NCBI RefSeq assembly: GCF_009858245.1
Contig: NZ_VMSB01000001.1
Span: 62,001-126,000 of the forward strand
Length of the DNA stretch: 64,000 nucleotides
Origin: Ornithinibacter aureus
Lineage (GTDB): Bacteria; Actinomycetota; Actinomycetes; Actinomycetales; Dermatophilaceae
Direction: 5' to 3'
How positions within the stretch are numbered: position 1 is the first letter of the stretch; each line of letters begins with the position of its first letter. Made by a program: the position numbers and the translations under genes. This document shows positions 51,615 to 60,924 of the stretch, piece after piece. The notes beneath the pieces are model-generated. The model was not told the origin of the DNA. It ran no database searches and worked only from the letters and a program-made list of their open reading frames with translations.

Positions 51615-54600
51615 TGCGTCCGAGGCTGCCGCGGCGCACGGCATCCGCCAGTGCACCAGCCGCGGCGACCAGCAGGGCTGGGTCCTCTGATGAGGTGAGC
51701 AGGGTCTTGCCACCCCTTTCGACGTAGAGCACGAGCTCACCGTCGACGAGAACGACGACCGACCCGGCCTTGCGCCCGGGCTGGTGACGGCGCCGCTTGT
51801 CGGTGCCCTTCCCGCTGTCATCGGCCGGGTCGAGCGCCCGCTCGGGCCAGGGCAGCGCGGCGCCGTAGGGGTTCGCCGGGTCGCTCGCCGCGAGGACGAC
51901 CGCCGTGGGCGCGGCGTCGGCCCGGTCGCGACCGGTCGCCCCGACCCCGCCCGTTGCGCTGCGCAGCCGGTCCACCGCGCCGGTCGTGCCGAACTGGGAG
52001 GCCCCCAGCCCCTCGACGAAGTAGCCGCGTCGCACCCGACCGGCCTCCTCGGCCCTGGCCAGCACCCGGTAGAGCGCGGCGAAGCCACCGGGGACGTCCT
52101 CGGCCACGGTCGCACCACGGGTGAGAATGCCGTGTCGGTCGAGCAACAGCTCGGCGTTGGCGTGGGCCCGCAGCGTCGGGTCGAGGTCGACCGGGGGCAG
52201 CAGGGACCATCGGCCGGCGACCCGTGCTGGGCCGGATCGGCTGGGCACCGACGCACGGGCGGGCACGGAGCCGAGGCCGCCGAGCGGGCCGCGGCGGCCG
52301 GCATACCTCGTGCGCCGCGGGCCCGCGGCCGTGCGCTTGTGGGCCGTGCGCCCCCCGGCGAGCAGGGCCCTCACCGGAGTGAAGGTGTCGCCCGTGACGC
52401 GCCCGGCCCACACCAGGCCCCACACGGTGCTCGACAGCGCCTCGTCGTCGGTGGAGCCCACCTGGTCGGACAGGGTGCGGAAGAAGTGGGCACCGCCGCC
52501 CGCGAGGGAGTCGAGCACGGCGAGCCCTCGCTCGTCAGGGACGAGGTCGGGGTCCGGCCCGGGCAGGGTGAGGTGGGCCGAGTCGGCCAGGTGCAGCGAG
52601 ACCCAGCCGTCGTCGCCGGGCAGCGACCCGTGGCCGCACCACAGCACCTCGCCGGTTGCCATCAGCTCGTCGAGCATCCCGGGGGAGTAGTCGCCGACCC
52701 GGGACGGGAGCACGAGCGTCTCCACCGCGCTGGCGGGCAGCACCGCCCCGCTCAGCTGCTCGATCACGCGAAGGAGGCCCTCGCGTCCGCGCAGGCGCCC
52801 GCCGACCCCCTGCCACCGCAGGAGGAAGCGGGACAGCTCGACCGGGGTGACCGGCTCGACCTCGGCGCGCAGCGCGGCCAGTGAGCGGCGACGCAGCATT
52901 CGCAGCACCTCGGCGTCGCAGAACTCCGTGCCGCCTGCGCCCGTGGGCAGCAGCTCGCCCTCGACCACCCGGCCGGTGGAGACCAGACGGGCAAGCGCCG
53001 TGGTGGCGACGGCGATGCCCAGGCCGTAGGCGCGAGCCACCTCGACCGCGTGGAAGGGCACGTGGGTGCGTGCGTAGCGGGCCACCAGGTCACCCAGCGG
53101 ATCGTTCACCGGCTCCAGGAAGGTCTGGGGAACCCCGGGTGGCAGGGACACCCCCAGGGCGTCGCGCAGGCGTGAGGCGTCCTCGATCGCTGACCAGCGG
53201 TCCTCCCCGGCAACGCGCACGGGGATCACCTGGCGGGCGCTCGCGAGGTCGGCGAGCCAGGTGGTCACGTCGCCGTGAGTCGTGCCCTCACGACAGCGCA
53301 GGAGGATGCCGTCGGTCGGCAGCGGGCCGAGGGAGCGCAGGAGATCGAGCACGTCGTCGGCGTCGCGGGCGGCCCGCTCGGGGGTGAGTCGCTGCAGCTC
53401 GGCCTCGGTGCGGGCGATCTGTTCGGCGTCGAGCAGGTCACGCAGCGCAAGACCCTCGCTCGTGCCGAGCAGCTCGGCGAGCAGGCTCGGGTCGAGGGCC
53501 AGGGCGGCTGCGCGCCGCTCGGCCAGGGGGGAGTCGCCCTCGTAGAGGAACTGGGCGACGTACCCGAAGAGCAGGGACTTCGCGAAAGGCGACGGGGTCG
53601 AGCTCTCGACGTCGACGACGGTGACCCGCCGCGAGGTGATGTCCCGCATGAGGTCGACCAGGCCGGGCACGTCGAACACGTCCTGGACGCACTCGCGCAC
53701 GGCCTCGAGCACGATCGGAAAGGACGGGTACTGGCTCGCGACCTCAAGGAGCTGGGAGGCTCGCTGCCGCTGCTGCCAGAGCGGTTGCCGACGACCCGGC
53801 TGGCGACGGGGCAGCAGCAGCGCACGGGCGGCGCACTCGCGAAAGCGCGCCGCGAACAGGGCAGAGCCGCCGATCTCCTCGGTGACCAGGGCCCGCACGT
53901 CATCGGGGTCGAGGGTGACGAGGTCGAGCAGCTCGCGGCCGACACCGCGCTCGCGCACCCCGTCGAGGTCCTCGAACTCGAGGTCGGGCAGGCGCAGGAC
54001 GATGCCGTCGTCGCCGTGCATCGCCTGCACGTCGACGCCGAAGCGATCACGCATCCGGGCACTGACGGCAAGTGCCCAGGGCGCGTGCACCTGGGCGCCG
54101 AAGGGCGAGTGGATCGCCACCCGCCAGTCGCCGAGCTCGTCTCGGAAGCGTTCGACGACGATGGTGCGGTCGTCCGGGACGTGCCCCGTGGCCTCGCGCT
54201 GCTCGCGCAGGTAGGTGAGCAGGTTGTCGGCTGCCCAGTCGTCGAGCCCGGCCGCCATGACGCGGGTGCGCGCGGCATCCGAGGTCAACGCCTCGACCTC
54301 GCGCACGAAGGCGCCGACCGCGCGGCCGAGTTCGGCTGGGCGGCCGATCGAGTCGCCCTTCCAGAACGGCAGTTTGCCGGGCTGTCCCGGCGCGGGGGTG
54401 ACCAGCACCCGGTCGTGGGTGATGTCCTCGATGCGCCACGTGCTCGTCCCGAGGGTGAAGAGGTCACCGACCCGCGACTCGTAGACCATCTCCTCGTCGA
54501 GCTCACCGACCCGGCGTCCAGGGCCCTCGCCGGTGGCGAGGAAGACGGCGTAGAGGCCACGATCGGGGATCGTGCCGCCGGAGGTGACCGCGAGCCGCTG

Positions 54601-56199
54601 GGCGCCGCGCCGGCCGGTGAGGGTGTCGGCGAGGCGGTCCCACGTGATCCGGGCGCGAAGCTCGGCGAACTCCTCGCTCGGGTAGCGGCCCGCCAGCATG
54701 TCCAGGACCGACTCCAGGACGGGCCGGGTGAGCGTGGCGTACGGGGCGCTGCGACGTGCGAGGGCCAGGACGTCGTCGACGGTCCACTCGTCGAGCGCAC
54801 ACATCGCCACCACCTGCTGGGCGAGGACGTCGAGGGGGGTGTTGGGCACGTGCAGCGCCTCGATCTCACCGGCGAGCATGCGCTCGACGACGACCGCGGT
54901 CTGGACCAGGTCGCCGCGGAACTTGGGGAAGAGCACCCCACGGCTCACGGCTCCGACCTGGTGGCCGGCACGGCCGACGCGCTGGAGCCCCGAGGCGACC
55001 GACGGCGGCGACTCGACCTGCACGACGAGGTCGACCGCACCCATGTCGATCCCGAGTTCGAGGCTGCTCGTCGCGACCACCGCGGGCAGGTGGCCGGACT
55101 TGAGGTCCTCCTCGATGCTCGCGCGCTGCTCCTTGCTGACCGAGCCGTGGTGGGCCCTTGCCAGCACGGCCGGAGCGCCGGCGGAGGCGCCGGCCTGGGC
55201 CATCACCTGTGCCGGCGTGCGAGCAGGGCCAGCGGCGTCGGTCGCGCCCGGGTCTGCGGCTGACTCGGTGCGTTCCTGCCAGACCTCGTTGAGTCGGGAC
55301 GTGAGGCGCTCGGCGAGGCGGCGGCTGTTGGAGAACACCAGGGTCGAGGTGTGGGCGGCCACGAGGTCGACGATGCGTTCCTCGACGTGGGGCCAGATCG
55401 ACGTGCGCTGCTCGTGCCCCGACGCGGCACCGGTCAGGTCGCCGCTGGGCTGGCCGATCTCGGCGAGGTCGGGGACCGGCACGACGACCTTGAGGTCCCA
55501 CTGCTTGGTCGAGGGCGGCTGGACGACGTCGACCGGGCGACCGCCGGCGAGGAACCGGGCGACCTCCTCGACGGGGCGAACCGTGGCCGACAACCCGATG
55601 CGCTGTGCGGGGCGGGCGAGCAGGGCGTCGAGCCGTTCGAGACTGAGGGCGAGGTGAGCCCCACGCTTGGTGCCCGCGATGGCGTGGACCTCGTCGAGGA
55701 TGACCGTCTCCACCCCCGCCAAGGCCTCTCGCGCTGCGGAGGTGAGGAGGAGGAAGAGTGACTCGGGGGTGGTGATGAGCACGTCGCTGGGGGCGCGTGC
55801 GAAGGCCCGGCGCTCGTCGGCGGGAGTGTCGCCGGAGCGGACCGCCACGGTGATGTCGGGTTCGGGCAACCCCAGGCGGGTCGCCGCGTGGCGGATGCCG
55901 ACCAGCGGGCTGCGCAGGTTTCGCTCGACGTCGACGGCCAACGCCTTCATGGGCGAGACGTACAGGACCCGGCACCGGCGCAGCCTCTCCTCGGGCACCG
56001 GTTCGCTCGCGAGGCGGTCAAGGGCCCACAGGAACGCGGACAGGGTCTTGCCGGAGCCGGTGGGTGCGACGACCAGGGCGTGGCGCTCGCTGCTGATGGC
56101 GTCCCACGCGCCCTCCTGGGCGGCGGTCGGCGCGCTGAAGCTTCCCCGGAACCACGCAGCCGTGGCGGGGGAGAAGCGGTCGAGGACGTCATCGGTCAT
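51499..56199 (-). CDS. lhr: Lhr-type ATP-dependent DNA helicase
   Basis: A 1566-residue SF2 helicase, full Lhr length. ALVVAPTGSGKTLSAFLWAL (Walker A), TTPESLFLLLTS, VILDEVHAIAGTKRGAHLAL (DEVH), GLSATVRPVEEVA, TLVFSNSRRLAERL, ELGIDMGAVDLVVQVE and RVGRAGHQ form motifs I-VI. A ~900-residue C-terminal region follows, as in mycobacterial Lhr, which is DNA-damage induced. No SOS box was seen. The ATG at 56199 gives the usual N terminus. Confidence 0.93.
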   Translation of the reverse strand: MTDDVLDRFSPATAAWFRGSFSAPTAAQEGAWDAISSERHALVVAPTGSGKTLSAFLWALDRLASEPVPEERLRRCRVLYVSPMKALAVDVERNLRSPLVGIRHAATRLGLPEPDITVAVRSGDTPADERRAFARAPSDVLITTPESLFLLLTSAAREALAGVETVILDEVHAIAGTKRGAHLALSLERLDALLARPAQRIGLSATVRPVEEVARFLAGGRPVDVVQPPSTKQWDLKVVVPVPDLAEIGQPSGDLTGAASGHEQRTSIWPHVEERIVDLVAAHTSTLVFSNSRRLAERLTSRLNEVWQERTESAADPGATDAAGPARTPAQVMAQAGASAGAPAVLARAHHGSVSKEQRASIEEDLKSGHLPAVVATSSLELGIDMGAVDLVVQVESPPSVASGLQRVGRAGHQVGAVSRGVLFPKFRGDLVQTAVVVERMLAGEIEALHVPNTPLDVLAQQVVAMCALDEWTVDDVLALARRSAPYATLTRPVLESVLDMLAGRYPSEEFAELRARITWDRLADTLTGRRGAQRLAVTSGGTIPDRGLYAVFLATGEGPGRRVGELDEEMVYESRVGDLFTLGTSTWRIEDITHDRVLVTPAPGQPGKLPFWKGDSIGRPAELGRAVGAFVREVEALTSDAARTRVMAAGLDDWAADNLLTYLREQREATGHVPDDRTIVVERFRDELGDWRVAIHSPFGAQVHAPWALAVSARMRDRFGVDVQAMHGDDGIVLRLPDLEFEDLDGVRERGVGRELLDLVTLDPDDVRALVTEEIGGSALFAARFRECAARALLLPRRQPGRRQPLWQQRQRASQLLEVASQYPSFPIVLEAVRECVQDVFDVPGLVDLMRDITSRRVTVVDVESSTPSPFAKSLLFGYVAQFLYEGDSPLAERRAAALALDPSLLAELLGTSEGLALRDLLDAEQIARTEAELQRLTPERAARDADDVLDLLRSLGPLPTDGILLRCREGTTHGDVTTWLADLASARQVIPVRVAGEDRWSAIEDASRLRDALGVSLPPGVPQTFLEPVNDPLGDLVARYARTHVPFHAVEVARAYGLGIAVATTALARLVSTGRVVEGELLPTGAGGTEFCDAEVLRMLRRRSLAALRAEVEPVTPVELSRFLLRWQGVGGRLRGREGLLRVIEQLSGAVLPASAVETLVLPSRVGDYSPGMLDELMATGEVLWCGHGSLPGDDGWVSLHLADSAHLTLPGPDPDLVPDERGLAVLDSLAGGGAHFFRTLSDQVGSTDDEALSSTVWGLVWAGRVTGDTFTPVRALLAGGRTAHKRTAAGPRRTRYAGRRGPLGGLGSVPARASVPSRSGPARVAGRWSLLPPVDLDPTLRAHANAELLLDRHGILTRGATVAEDVPGGFAALYRVLARAEEAGRVRRGYFVEGLGASQFGTTGAVDRLRSATGGVGATGRDRADAAPTAVVLAASDPANPYGAALPWPERALDPADDSGKGTDKRRRHQPGRKAGSVVVLVDGELVLYVERGGKTLLTSSEDPALLVAAAGALADAVRRGSLGRITVEKADGGQLLGSEHPVVPALEQAGFHLTPRGLRMRR

Positions 56200-56300
56200 G
56201 TCGGACACAACCCTCTCACCCGGCTCCGACAGCGGGGCCCTCGAGAGCAACGGGCACGAGGCTGCATGCCGTGACGACGCTTGCGGCTTCAACAATCCTC

Positions 56301-56306
56301 TATGCT
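56301..56306 (+). promoter_or_regulatory. -10 box TATGCT, leaderless marR start
   Basis: TATGCT seven bases before the ATG at 56314. Confidence 0.5.
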
Positions 56307-56313
56307 CTGGCGC

Positions 56314-56808
56314 ATGCAACCCCGGTGGCTCGATGACGAGGAACGCGCGGCGTGGCTGCGCCTCGTCGGTGTCGTCGAGTTGCTCCCCGGTGTCCTGGAC
56401 ACCCAGTTGCGCCATGACTCCGGCCTCAGCCACTTCGAGTACTTCAGCCTGGCGATGTTGTCGGAGGCCCCCGATCACACCCTGCGCATGGGGGCCCTCG
56501 CCCAGCGCACCAATGCCACGCTTCCCCGACTGTCCCACGTCATCTCGCGCCTGGAGAGCAAGGGGCTGGTCGAGCGCTCCCCGAGCGTCGAGGACAGGCG
56601 GGCCACCAACGCTCGGCTGACCGCCGCCGGATGGGACACGGTCGTCGCCGCCGCGCCGGGCCACGTGGATGCCGTGCGCCAGTTCGTCCTCGACCCCCTC
56701 ACCAGGGAGCAGCTACGCGAGCTGACGGTGATCGGGGACGCGCTCCTCGCCCGCCTCGACCCCGAGGGTCGCATGTTCGGCCACGTCATCGAGCGACCCA
56801 CCGACTGA
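56314..56808 (+). CDS. MarR-family transcriptional regulator
   Basis: A 164-residue winged-helix regulator: [40 protein letters not shown] and [19 protein letters not shown] (the MarR wing) are present. The start is the ATG at 56314; an upstream TTG is possible but sits before the -10. Target unknown; the Lhr gene is divergent and the EamA gene convergent, overlapping its 3' end by 96 bases. Confidence 0.92.
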   Translation: MQPRWLDDEERAAWLRLVGVVELLPGVLDTQLRHDSGLSHFEYFSLAMLSEAPDHTLRMGALAQRTNATLPRLSHVISRLESKGLVERSPSVEDRRATNARLTAAGWDTVVAAAPGHVDAVRQFVLDPLTREQLRELTVIGDALLARLDPEGRMFGHVIERPTD

Positions 56809-57645
56809 CGTCCGCGCCCCGCTGCGCTCGGCACCGATGCCGGCGGCCACGACGAGCGCGATCCCGACGACCGCCAGCGCGTTCGGCACCTGAGCCAGGG
56901 CGAGGAACCCGATGAGCAGGGCGAAGGCCGGCTCGAGCGCCATGAGGGTCCCGAACGCGGCAGTGGTGAGCCGCCGCAGTGCCAGCAGCTCGAGCACGAA
57001 GGGGATGACGGGCAGCAGGATCGCCAGCCCGAGCCCGATGAGGAGCAGCTGAGGGGTGAGGTTCGCGACGACGCCCGGACCCGCCACCACCGTCGCGACG
57101 ACCGCGGCCACCGGCATCGAGATCGCCAATCCCGCGATGCCGCTCACCGAGTCACCCACCCGTTGGGTGAGCAGGATGTAGGCCGCCCAGCACACGGCTG
57201 CTCCGAGGGCGCAGGCCACGCCGACCGGGTCGGCCGTGCCGGCCCAGGGCTGCGTGAGCAGCAGGACGCCGGCTGAGGCCACCAGGGCCCAGGCCCGTGC
57301 GACCCCGCGGCTGCGGGCGATCGCCACGCCGAGCGGGCCGAGGAACTCGATGGAGCTGGCCGTCCCGAGGGGCAGCCGGGCGATCGCCGCCATGAACAGC
57401 ACGGTCACCCCGGCGGTGGCGACGCCAAGGGCGATCCCGGCACGCAGCGACTCGGGGGTGAACATCGCGCGCCGAGGCCGGACGATGAGCAGCATGAGGA
57501 TGCCCGCGAAGGACAACCGCAGCCATGCGGCGCCGGTGGATCCGAGGTCGTCGATCAGGCCCACCGAGGCGGCAAGCCCCAGCTGGACGCACAGCATGGA
57601 GACCACGGCCATCGAGGCGCCGGCGCGCGCGGACTGGAGGTTCAT
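56713..57645 (-). CDS. EamA/DMT-family exporter (RhtA-like)
   Basis: A 310-residue, ten-helix drug/metabolite transporter with two EamA repeats ([18 protein letters not shown] and, in the second half, [20 protein letters not shown]). Closest in style to RhtA threonine/homoserine exporters. The last ~32 residues are hydrophilic and overlap the marR gene on the other strand. A LysR gene is divergent across 84 bases, suggesting it controls this exporter. Confidence 0.85.
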   Translation of the reverse strand: MNLQSARAGASMAVVSMLCVQLGLAASVGLIDDLGSTGAAWLRLSFAGILMLLIVRPRRAMFTPESLRAGIALGVATAGVTVLFMAAIARLPLGTASSIEFLGPLGVAIARSRGVARAWALVASAGVLLLTQPWAGTADPVGVACALGAAVCWAAYILLTQRVGDSVSGIAGLAISMPVAAVVATVVAGPGVVANLTPQLLLIGLGLAILLPVIPFVLELLALRRLTTAAFGTLMALEPAFALLIGFLALAQVPNALAVVGIALVVAAGIGAERSGARTSVGGSLDDVAEHATLGVEAGEERVPDHRQLA

Positions 57646-57717
57646 GGCGGACAGTCAACGACACGGCATCCGTTCACGTCCACGTGAGAATCATGGACAA
57701 ACCGTTTCGGATGCCGC

Positions 57718-57723
57718 GACAAT
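57718..57723 (+). promoter_or_regulatory. -10 box GACAAT, leaderless lysR start
   Basis: GACAAT six bases before the GTG at 57730. Confidence 0.4.
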
Positions 57724-57729
57724 CGGTGG

Positions 57730-58602
57730 GTGGACTTCTCACGGCTGCGGCTTCTCCTCGAGCTCTCGCGGCTCGGCTCCATGCAGGAGGTCGCCGTCGA
57801 ACTGCGCACGAGCACCTCGACGGTCTCGCAGGGCATCGCCGCCCTCGCCCGTGACGTGGGGACCCCGCTCATCGAGCCCGACGGCCGACGGGTACGGCTG
57901 ACCCCCGCCGGCCACCGGTTGGCCGAGCACGCGGTGACGATCATCGCCGCCGTCGACGCGGCTCGCGGTGACCTCGACCCGAGCACCGAGCCGGTCGGCG
58001 CCGTCCGGGTCGCCGGGTTCGCGACGGCGATCCGCCGCTCCCTCGTGCCGGTCATCGACGACCTCGCGACCCGGCATCCGGGCGTGCAGGTGCGGGTCCA
58101 CGAGTACGAGCCGGCCGAGGCCCTGGACCTGCTCGCCCGTGACGACGTCGACCTGGCGCTGGTCTACGACTACACGCTGGCTCCGGCGTCGTGGCGAAGC
58201 GAACACGACGTCCGCCCGCTCTGGGAGGACGAGTGGGGACTCGGGGTCCGGGTCACCGAGCGCCGCACGGCACTCGCCGACTTCTCCGGTGACGACTGGA
58301 TCGTCAACTCGCGCCACACCGCCGACGAGGAGGTGCTGCGCACGCTCGCCTCGATGGCGGGCTTCACCCCGAACGTCGTCCACCGGATCGACGCCCTCGA
58401 GCTCGTCGACGACCTCGTCGTCGCAGGCCTGGGGGTGGCACTTCTCCCGCTCGCACGGCACACCCACCCGGGGGTGCGCGTGCTACCGCTCGACCCGTCG
58501 CCGCTTCTCAGGGGACATGCCGTGACCCGGTTGGGCAGGGACAGCTGGCCGCCGCTTCGTGCCGTGCTCGACCGCCTCAGACCCGCGGCTGTTGCTGGGT
58601 GA
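57730..58602 (+). CDS. LysR-family transcriptional regulator
   Basis: A 290-residue LysR protein: LLLELSRLGSMQEVAVELRT, TSTVSQGIAALARDVGTPL and RRVRLTPAGHRL form the HTH, followed by a periplasmic-binding-like effector domain. Divergence from the EamA exporter gene suggests it regulates amino-acid export. Its 3' end overlaps the agmatine deiminase gene by 26 bases. Confidence 0.9.
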   Translation: MDFSRLRLLLELSRLGSMQEVAVELRTSTSTVSQGIAALARDVGTPLIEPDGRRVRLTPAGHRLAEHAVTIIAAVDAARGDLDPSTEPVGAVRVAGFATAIRRSLVPVIDDLATRHPGVQVRVHEYEPAEALDLLARDDVDLALVYDYTLAPASWRSEHDVRPLWEDEWGLGVRVTERRTALADFSGDDWIVNSRHTADEEVLRTLASMAGFTPNVVHRIDALELVDDLVVAGLGVALLPLARHTHPGVRVLPLDPSPLLRGHAVTRLGRDSWPPLRAVLDRLRPAAVAG

Positions 58603-59626
58603 TGCAGTGGATGCCGCCGCCGCGGGCGAACAACGGCCGGGCATCCACCCCGACGACCTGACGACCGGCATACGCCTTCTCCAGCACGGCCAGCGACGCG
58701 GCATCCTGCGGGTCGTCGTAGGTGCAGGCCACGACGCCGTCGTTGACGACCAGGTGGTTGATGTAGGACCAGTCGACGATGCCGTCCTCGTCCTCGAGGG
58801 TGCGCGGTGCCGGGACGCGCACGACCTCGAGCCGCTCGCCGCGGGCGTCGCGGGCTGACGAGAGCAGACCCTCGAGCTCGACGGACACCTCGTGGTCGGG
58901 GTGGGCCGGGTCGCCCTGCCAGTGCAGCAGCACGACGCCGGGGGAGGCGAAGGTCGCGACGATGTCGACGTGCCCGCGGGTGCCGAACTCGTCGTAGTCG
59001 CGGGTCAGGCCGCGAGGCAGCCAGATGCACGTCGTCGCGCCGATGGTGCGGGCCATCTCGGCCTCGACGTCGGCCCTGGTCAGCCCCGGGTTGCGGCCCG
59101 GGTCGAGCTGGACCGTCTCGGTGAGCAGCACCGTTCCGAGACCGTCGACGTGGATGCCGCCGCCCTCGTTCACGAGCTCACTCGCCACCCGCGTCGCACC
59201 GGAGCGCCCGGCGACGAACTCGCCGATGCGGGCGTCGTTCTCCCAGGTCGCCCACTCCTGGGCGCCCCACCCGTTGAACACCCAGTCGACGGCGCCGAGC
59301 CCACCGTCGGGCGACACGACGAAGGTCGGCCCGATGTCACGCATCCAGGCATCGTCGAGCGGCGCCTCGAGCAGGTCGACGCGGTAGTGGCCGTGACGAC
59401 CCTCGCCGATCCAGCGGCGGGCGACGTCGACGGCATCCGGGTCGACGACGAGCGTGACCGGCTCGAAGCGCGACACGGCGAACGCGACGTCGGCCCAGGT
59501 GGCCCGCGCCTCGTCAGCGGCCGCGTCGGTCTCGCCGAGGGTGTAGCCCGACGACGGCCACGCCATCCACGTGCGCTCGTGCGGTGCCCACTCGGGCGGC
59601 ATCCGCCAGGGCTCGGCGGCGCCCAC
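58577..59626 (-). CDS. aguA: Agmatine deiminase family protein
   Basis: A 349-residue guanidino-modifying enzyme: PPEWAPHERTWMAWPS, DAWMRDIGPTFVV, NEGGGIHVDGLGTVLLTE, the His/Asp in RGHVDIVATF and the catalytic Cys in ARGGGIHCITQQQP. It converts agmatine to N-carbamoylputrescine. The start is a GTG; an ATG at codon 9 (PPEW) is an alternative. It follows aguB after one base, completing the arginine-derived putrescine route except the decarboxylase. Confidence 0.9.
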   Translation of the reverse strand: MGAAEPWRMPPEWAPHERTWMAWPSSGYTLGETDAAADEARATWADVAFAVSRFEPVTLVVDPDAVDVARRWIGEGRHGHYRVDLLEAPLDDAWMRDIGPTFVVSPDGGLGAVDWVFNGWGAQEWATWENDARIGEFVAGRSGATRVASELVNEGGGIHVDGLGTVLLTETVQLDPGRNPGLTRADVEAEMARTIGATTCIWLPRGLTRDYDEFGTRGHVDIVATFASPGVVLLHWQGDPAHPDHEVSVELEGLLSSARDARGERLEVVRVPAPRTLEDEDGIVDWSYINHLVVNDGVVACTYDDPQDAASLAVLEKAYAGRQVVGVDARPLFARGGGIHCITQQQPRV

Positions 59627-59627
59627 G

Positions 59628-60602
59628 TCAGACCTCCCGGCGGTGCTGGGGGCGGGTGGGCTCGGTCAGGGCGGCGTAGGAGTCGGGTCGGCGGGTGGCG
59701 AGGAACGGGAACAGGTCGATCCAGTCGCGGCCCTGTGCGAGGTCGAGGTCGGCGACGAGCACGGCTGCCTCGTCGCGCGGTGCCTGCACGAGCACCCGCC
59801 CGTAGGGATCGGCGATGAAGGAACTGCCGTAGAAGGTGATGAGGCCCTCGGTGCCGTAGCGGTTCGGCACGATGACGAACAGGCCGTTGGCGATGGCGTG
59901 CCCGACGATGGTGTGCTGCCACAGCGGCTGGGTGTCGAAGTCGGGGTGGTCGGGCTCGGAGCCGATCGCGGTCGGGTAGACGAGCACCTGCGCGTCGCCG
60001 AGGCCGTAGGCGCGGGCCACCTCGGGGAACCACTCGTCCCAGCACGTCGGCATGCCCAGGCGCAGCGGCGGCTGCGTGGCCGTGATCTCGTGCACGGGGT
60101 AGGCGCCCTCGGCCGGGCCCTGCCGGAAGTACTTGTCCTCGTAGTACCCAGCCGTCACGGGGATGTGGGTCTTGCGGGTGTGGGCGAGCAGCGTGCCGTC
60201 AGGGGCCACGAGGATCGCGGTGTTGAAGCCCAGACCGTCGTCGGTGCCGTCCGGGGCGGGCGCGCGCTCGAACAGCGAGGCGTGCACGAGCACCCCGGTG
60301 GCCGCGGCCGCCTCGCGCGCGAAGGTGATGGTCGGCCCGTCGGTGAGGGACTCGGCGGTGGCGTCCGGGCGGTCCGTCGGCAGCGTGTCGGCGGGATAGC
60401 GCGACAGGGTCAGCTCGGGCAGGAAGACGATCTGGGCCCCGGCGTCGGCGGCGGTGCGGATGCCGTCGGTCAGGGTCGCGCGCAACGCGTCGGCGTCTGG
60501 GTCCCAGGCGTGCTGGACCAGCCCGACCCGAAGTGGGGGAGCCGTGGGCTCCGTGACGCGGGCGAGGGACTGGGGCACCGAAGCGGCGGTGATCAGGCGC
60601 AT
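59628..60602 (-). CDS. aguB: N-carbamoylputrescine amidase-like carbon-nitrogen hydrolase
   Basis: A 324-residue nitrilase-superfamily enzyme with the Glu-Lys-Cys triad: IVFLPELTLSRY (E), HTRKTHIPVTAGYYEDKYF (K) and GMPTCWDEWFPEVARAYGL (C). Together with the downstream aguA it should turn agmatine into putrescine, CO2 and ammonia. The ATG at 60602 has CATACT seven bases upstream; an in-frame start ten codons earlier overlaps that box. Confidence 0.88.
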   Translation of the reverse strand: MRLITAASVPQSLARVTEPTAPPLRVGLVQHAWDPDADALRATLTDGIRTAADAGAQIVFLPELTLSRYPADTLPTDRPDATAESLTDGPTITFAREAAAATGVLVHASLFERAPAPDGTDDGLGFNTAILVAPDGTLLAHTRKTHIPVTAGYYEDKYFRQGPAEGAYPVHEITATQPPLRLGMPTCWDEWFPEVARAYGLGDAQVLVYPTAIGSEPDHPDFDTQPLWQHTIVGHAIANGLFVIVPNRYGTEGLITFYGSSFIADPYGRVLVQAPRDEAAVLVADLDLAQGRDWIDLFPFLATRRPDSYAALTEPTRPQHRREV

Positions 60603-60609
60603 GCGGGTC

Positions 60610-60615
60610 AGTATG
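60610..60615 (-). promoter_or_regulatory. -10 box CATACT, leaderless aguB start
   Basis: CATACT on the minus strand, seven bases before the aguB ATG at 60602. Confidence 0.4.
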
Positions 60616-60636
60616 CCGCTGACCCCGGGCACAACA

Positions 60637-60642
60637 TACGAT
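60637..60642 (+). promoter_or_regulatory. -10 box TACGAT, leaderless DUF3046 start
   Basis: TACGAT six bases before the ATG at 60649; divergent from aguB across 46 bases. Confidence 0.5.
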
Positions 60643-60648
60643 CCGCGG

Positions 60649-60870
60649 ATGCGGATCTCCCGGTTCTGGGCCCTCGCCGAGGACGAGTTCGGTGCTGCCT
60701 ACGCGCACTCGCTCGCCGGCTCGACGCACCTCGCCGTGCTCGGCGGCCGGACGGCGCTCGAGGCGTTGGATGCCGGTGAGTCACCTCGCGAGGTCTGGCT
60801 CGCCCTGTGCGACGCGATGGACGTTCCCGAGGAGCGGCGGCACGGCCTCGACAAGCCGCCGAAGCGCTGA
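60649..60870 (+). CDS. DUF3046 family protein
   Basis: A 73-residue protein (MRISRFWALAEDEFGAAYA, and a following AVLGGRTALEALDAGE and VWLALCDAMDVPEERRHG) matching DUF3046, an actinobacterial family of unknown function normally found directly upstream of recA. Here ABC-transporter genes follow instead and no recA is seen to the window end, so the usual linkage has been interrupted. Confidence 0.85.
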   Translation: MRISRFWALAEDEFGAAYAHSLAGSTHLAVLGGRTALEALDAGESPREVWLALCDAMDVPEERRHGLDKPPKR

Positions 60871-60911
60871 CGCCCGCGGGAAATACGGTCGATGCGGCCA
60901 CACCGCTGCAC

Positions 60912-60917
60912 TACCGT
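60912..60917 (+). promoter_or_regulatory. -10 box TACCGT, leaderless ABC operon start
   Basis: TACCGT seven bases before the GTG at 60925. Confidence 0.45.
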
Positions 60918-60924
60918 CGCTGCG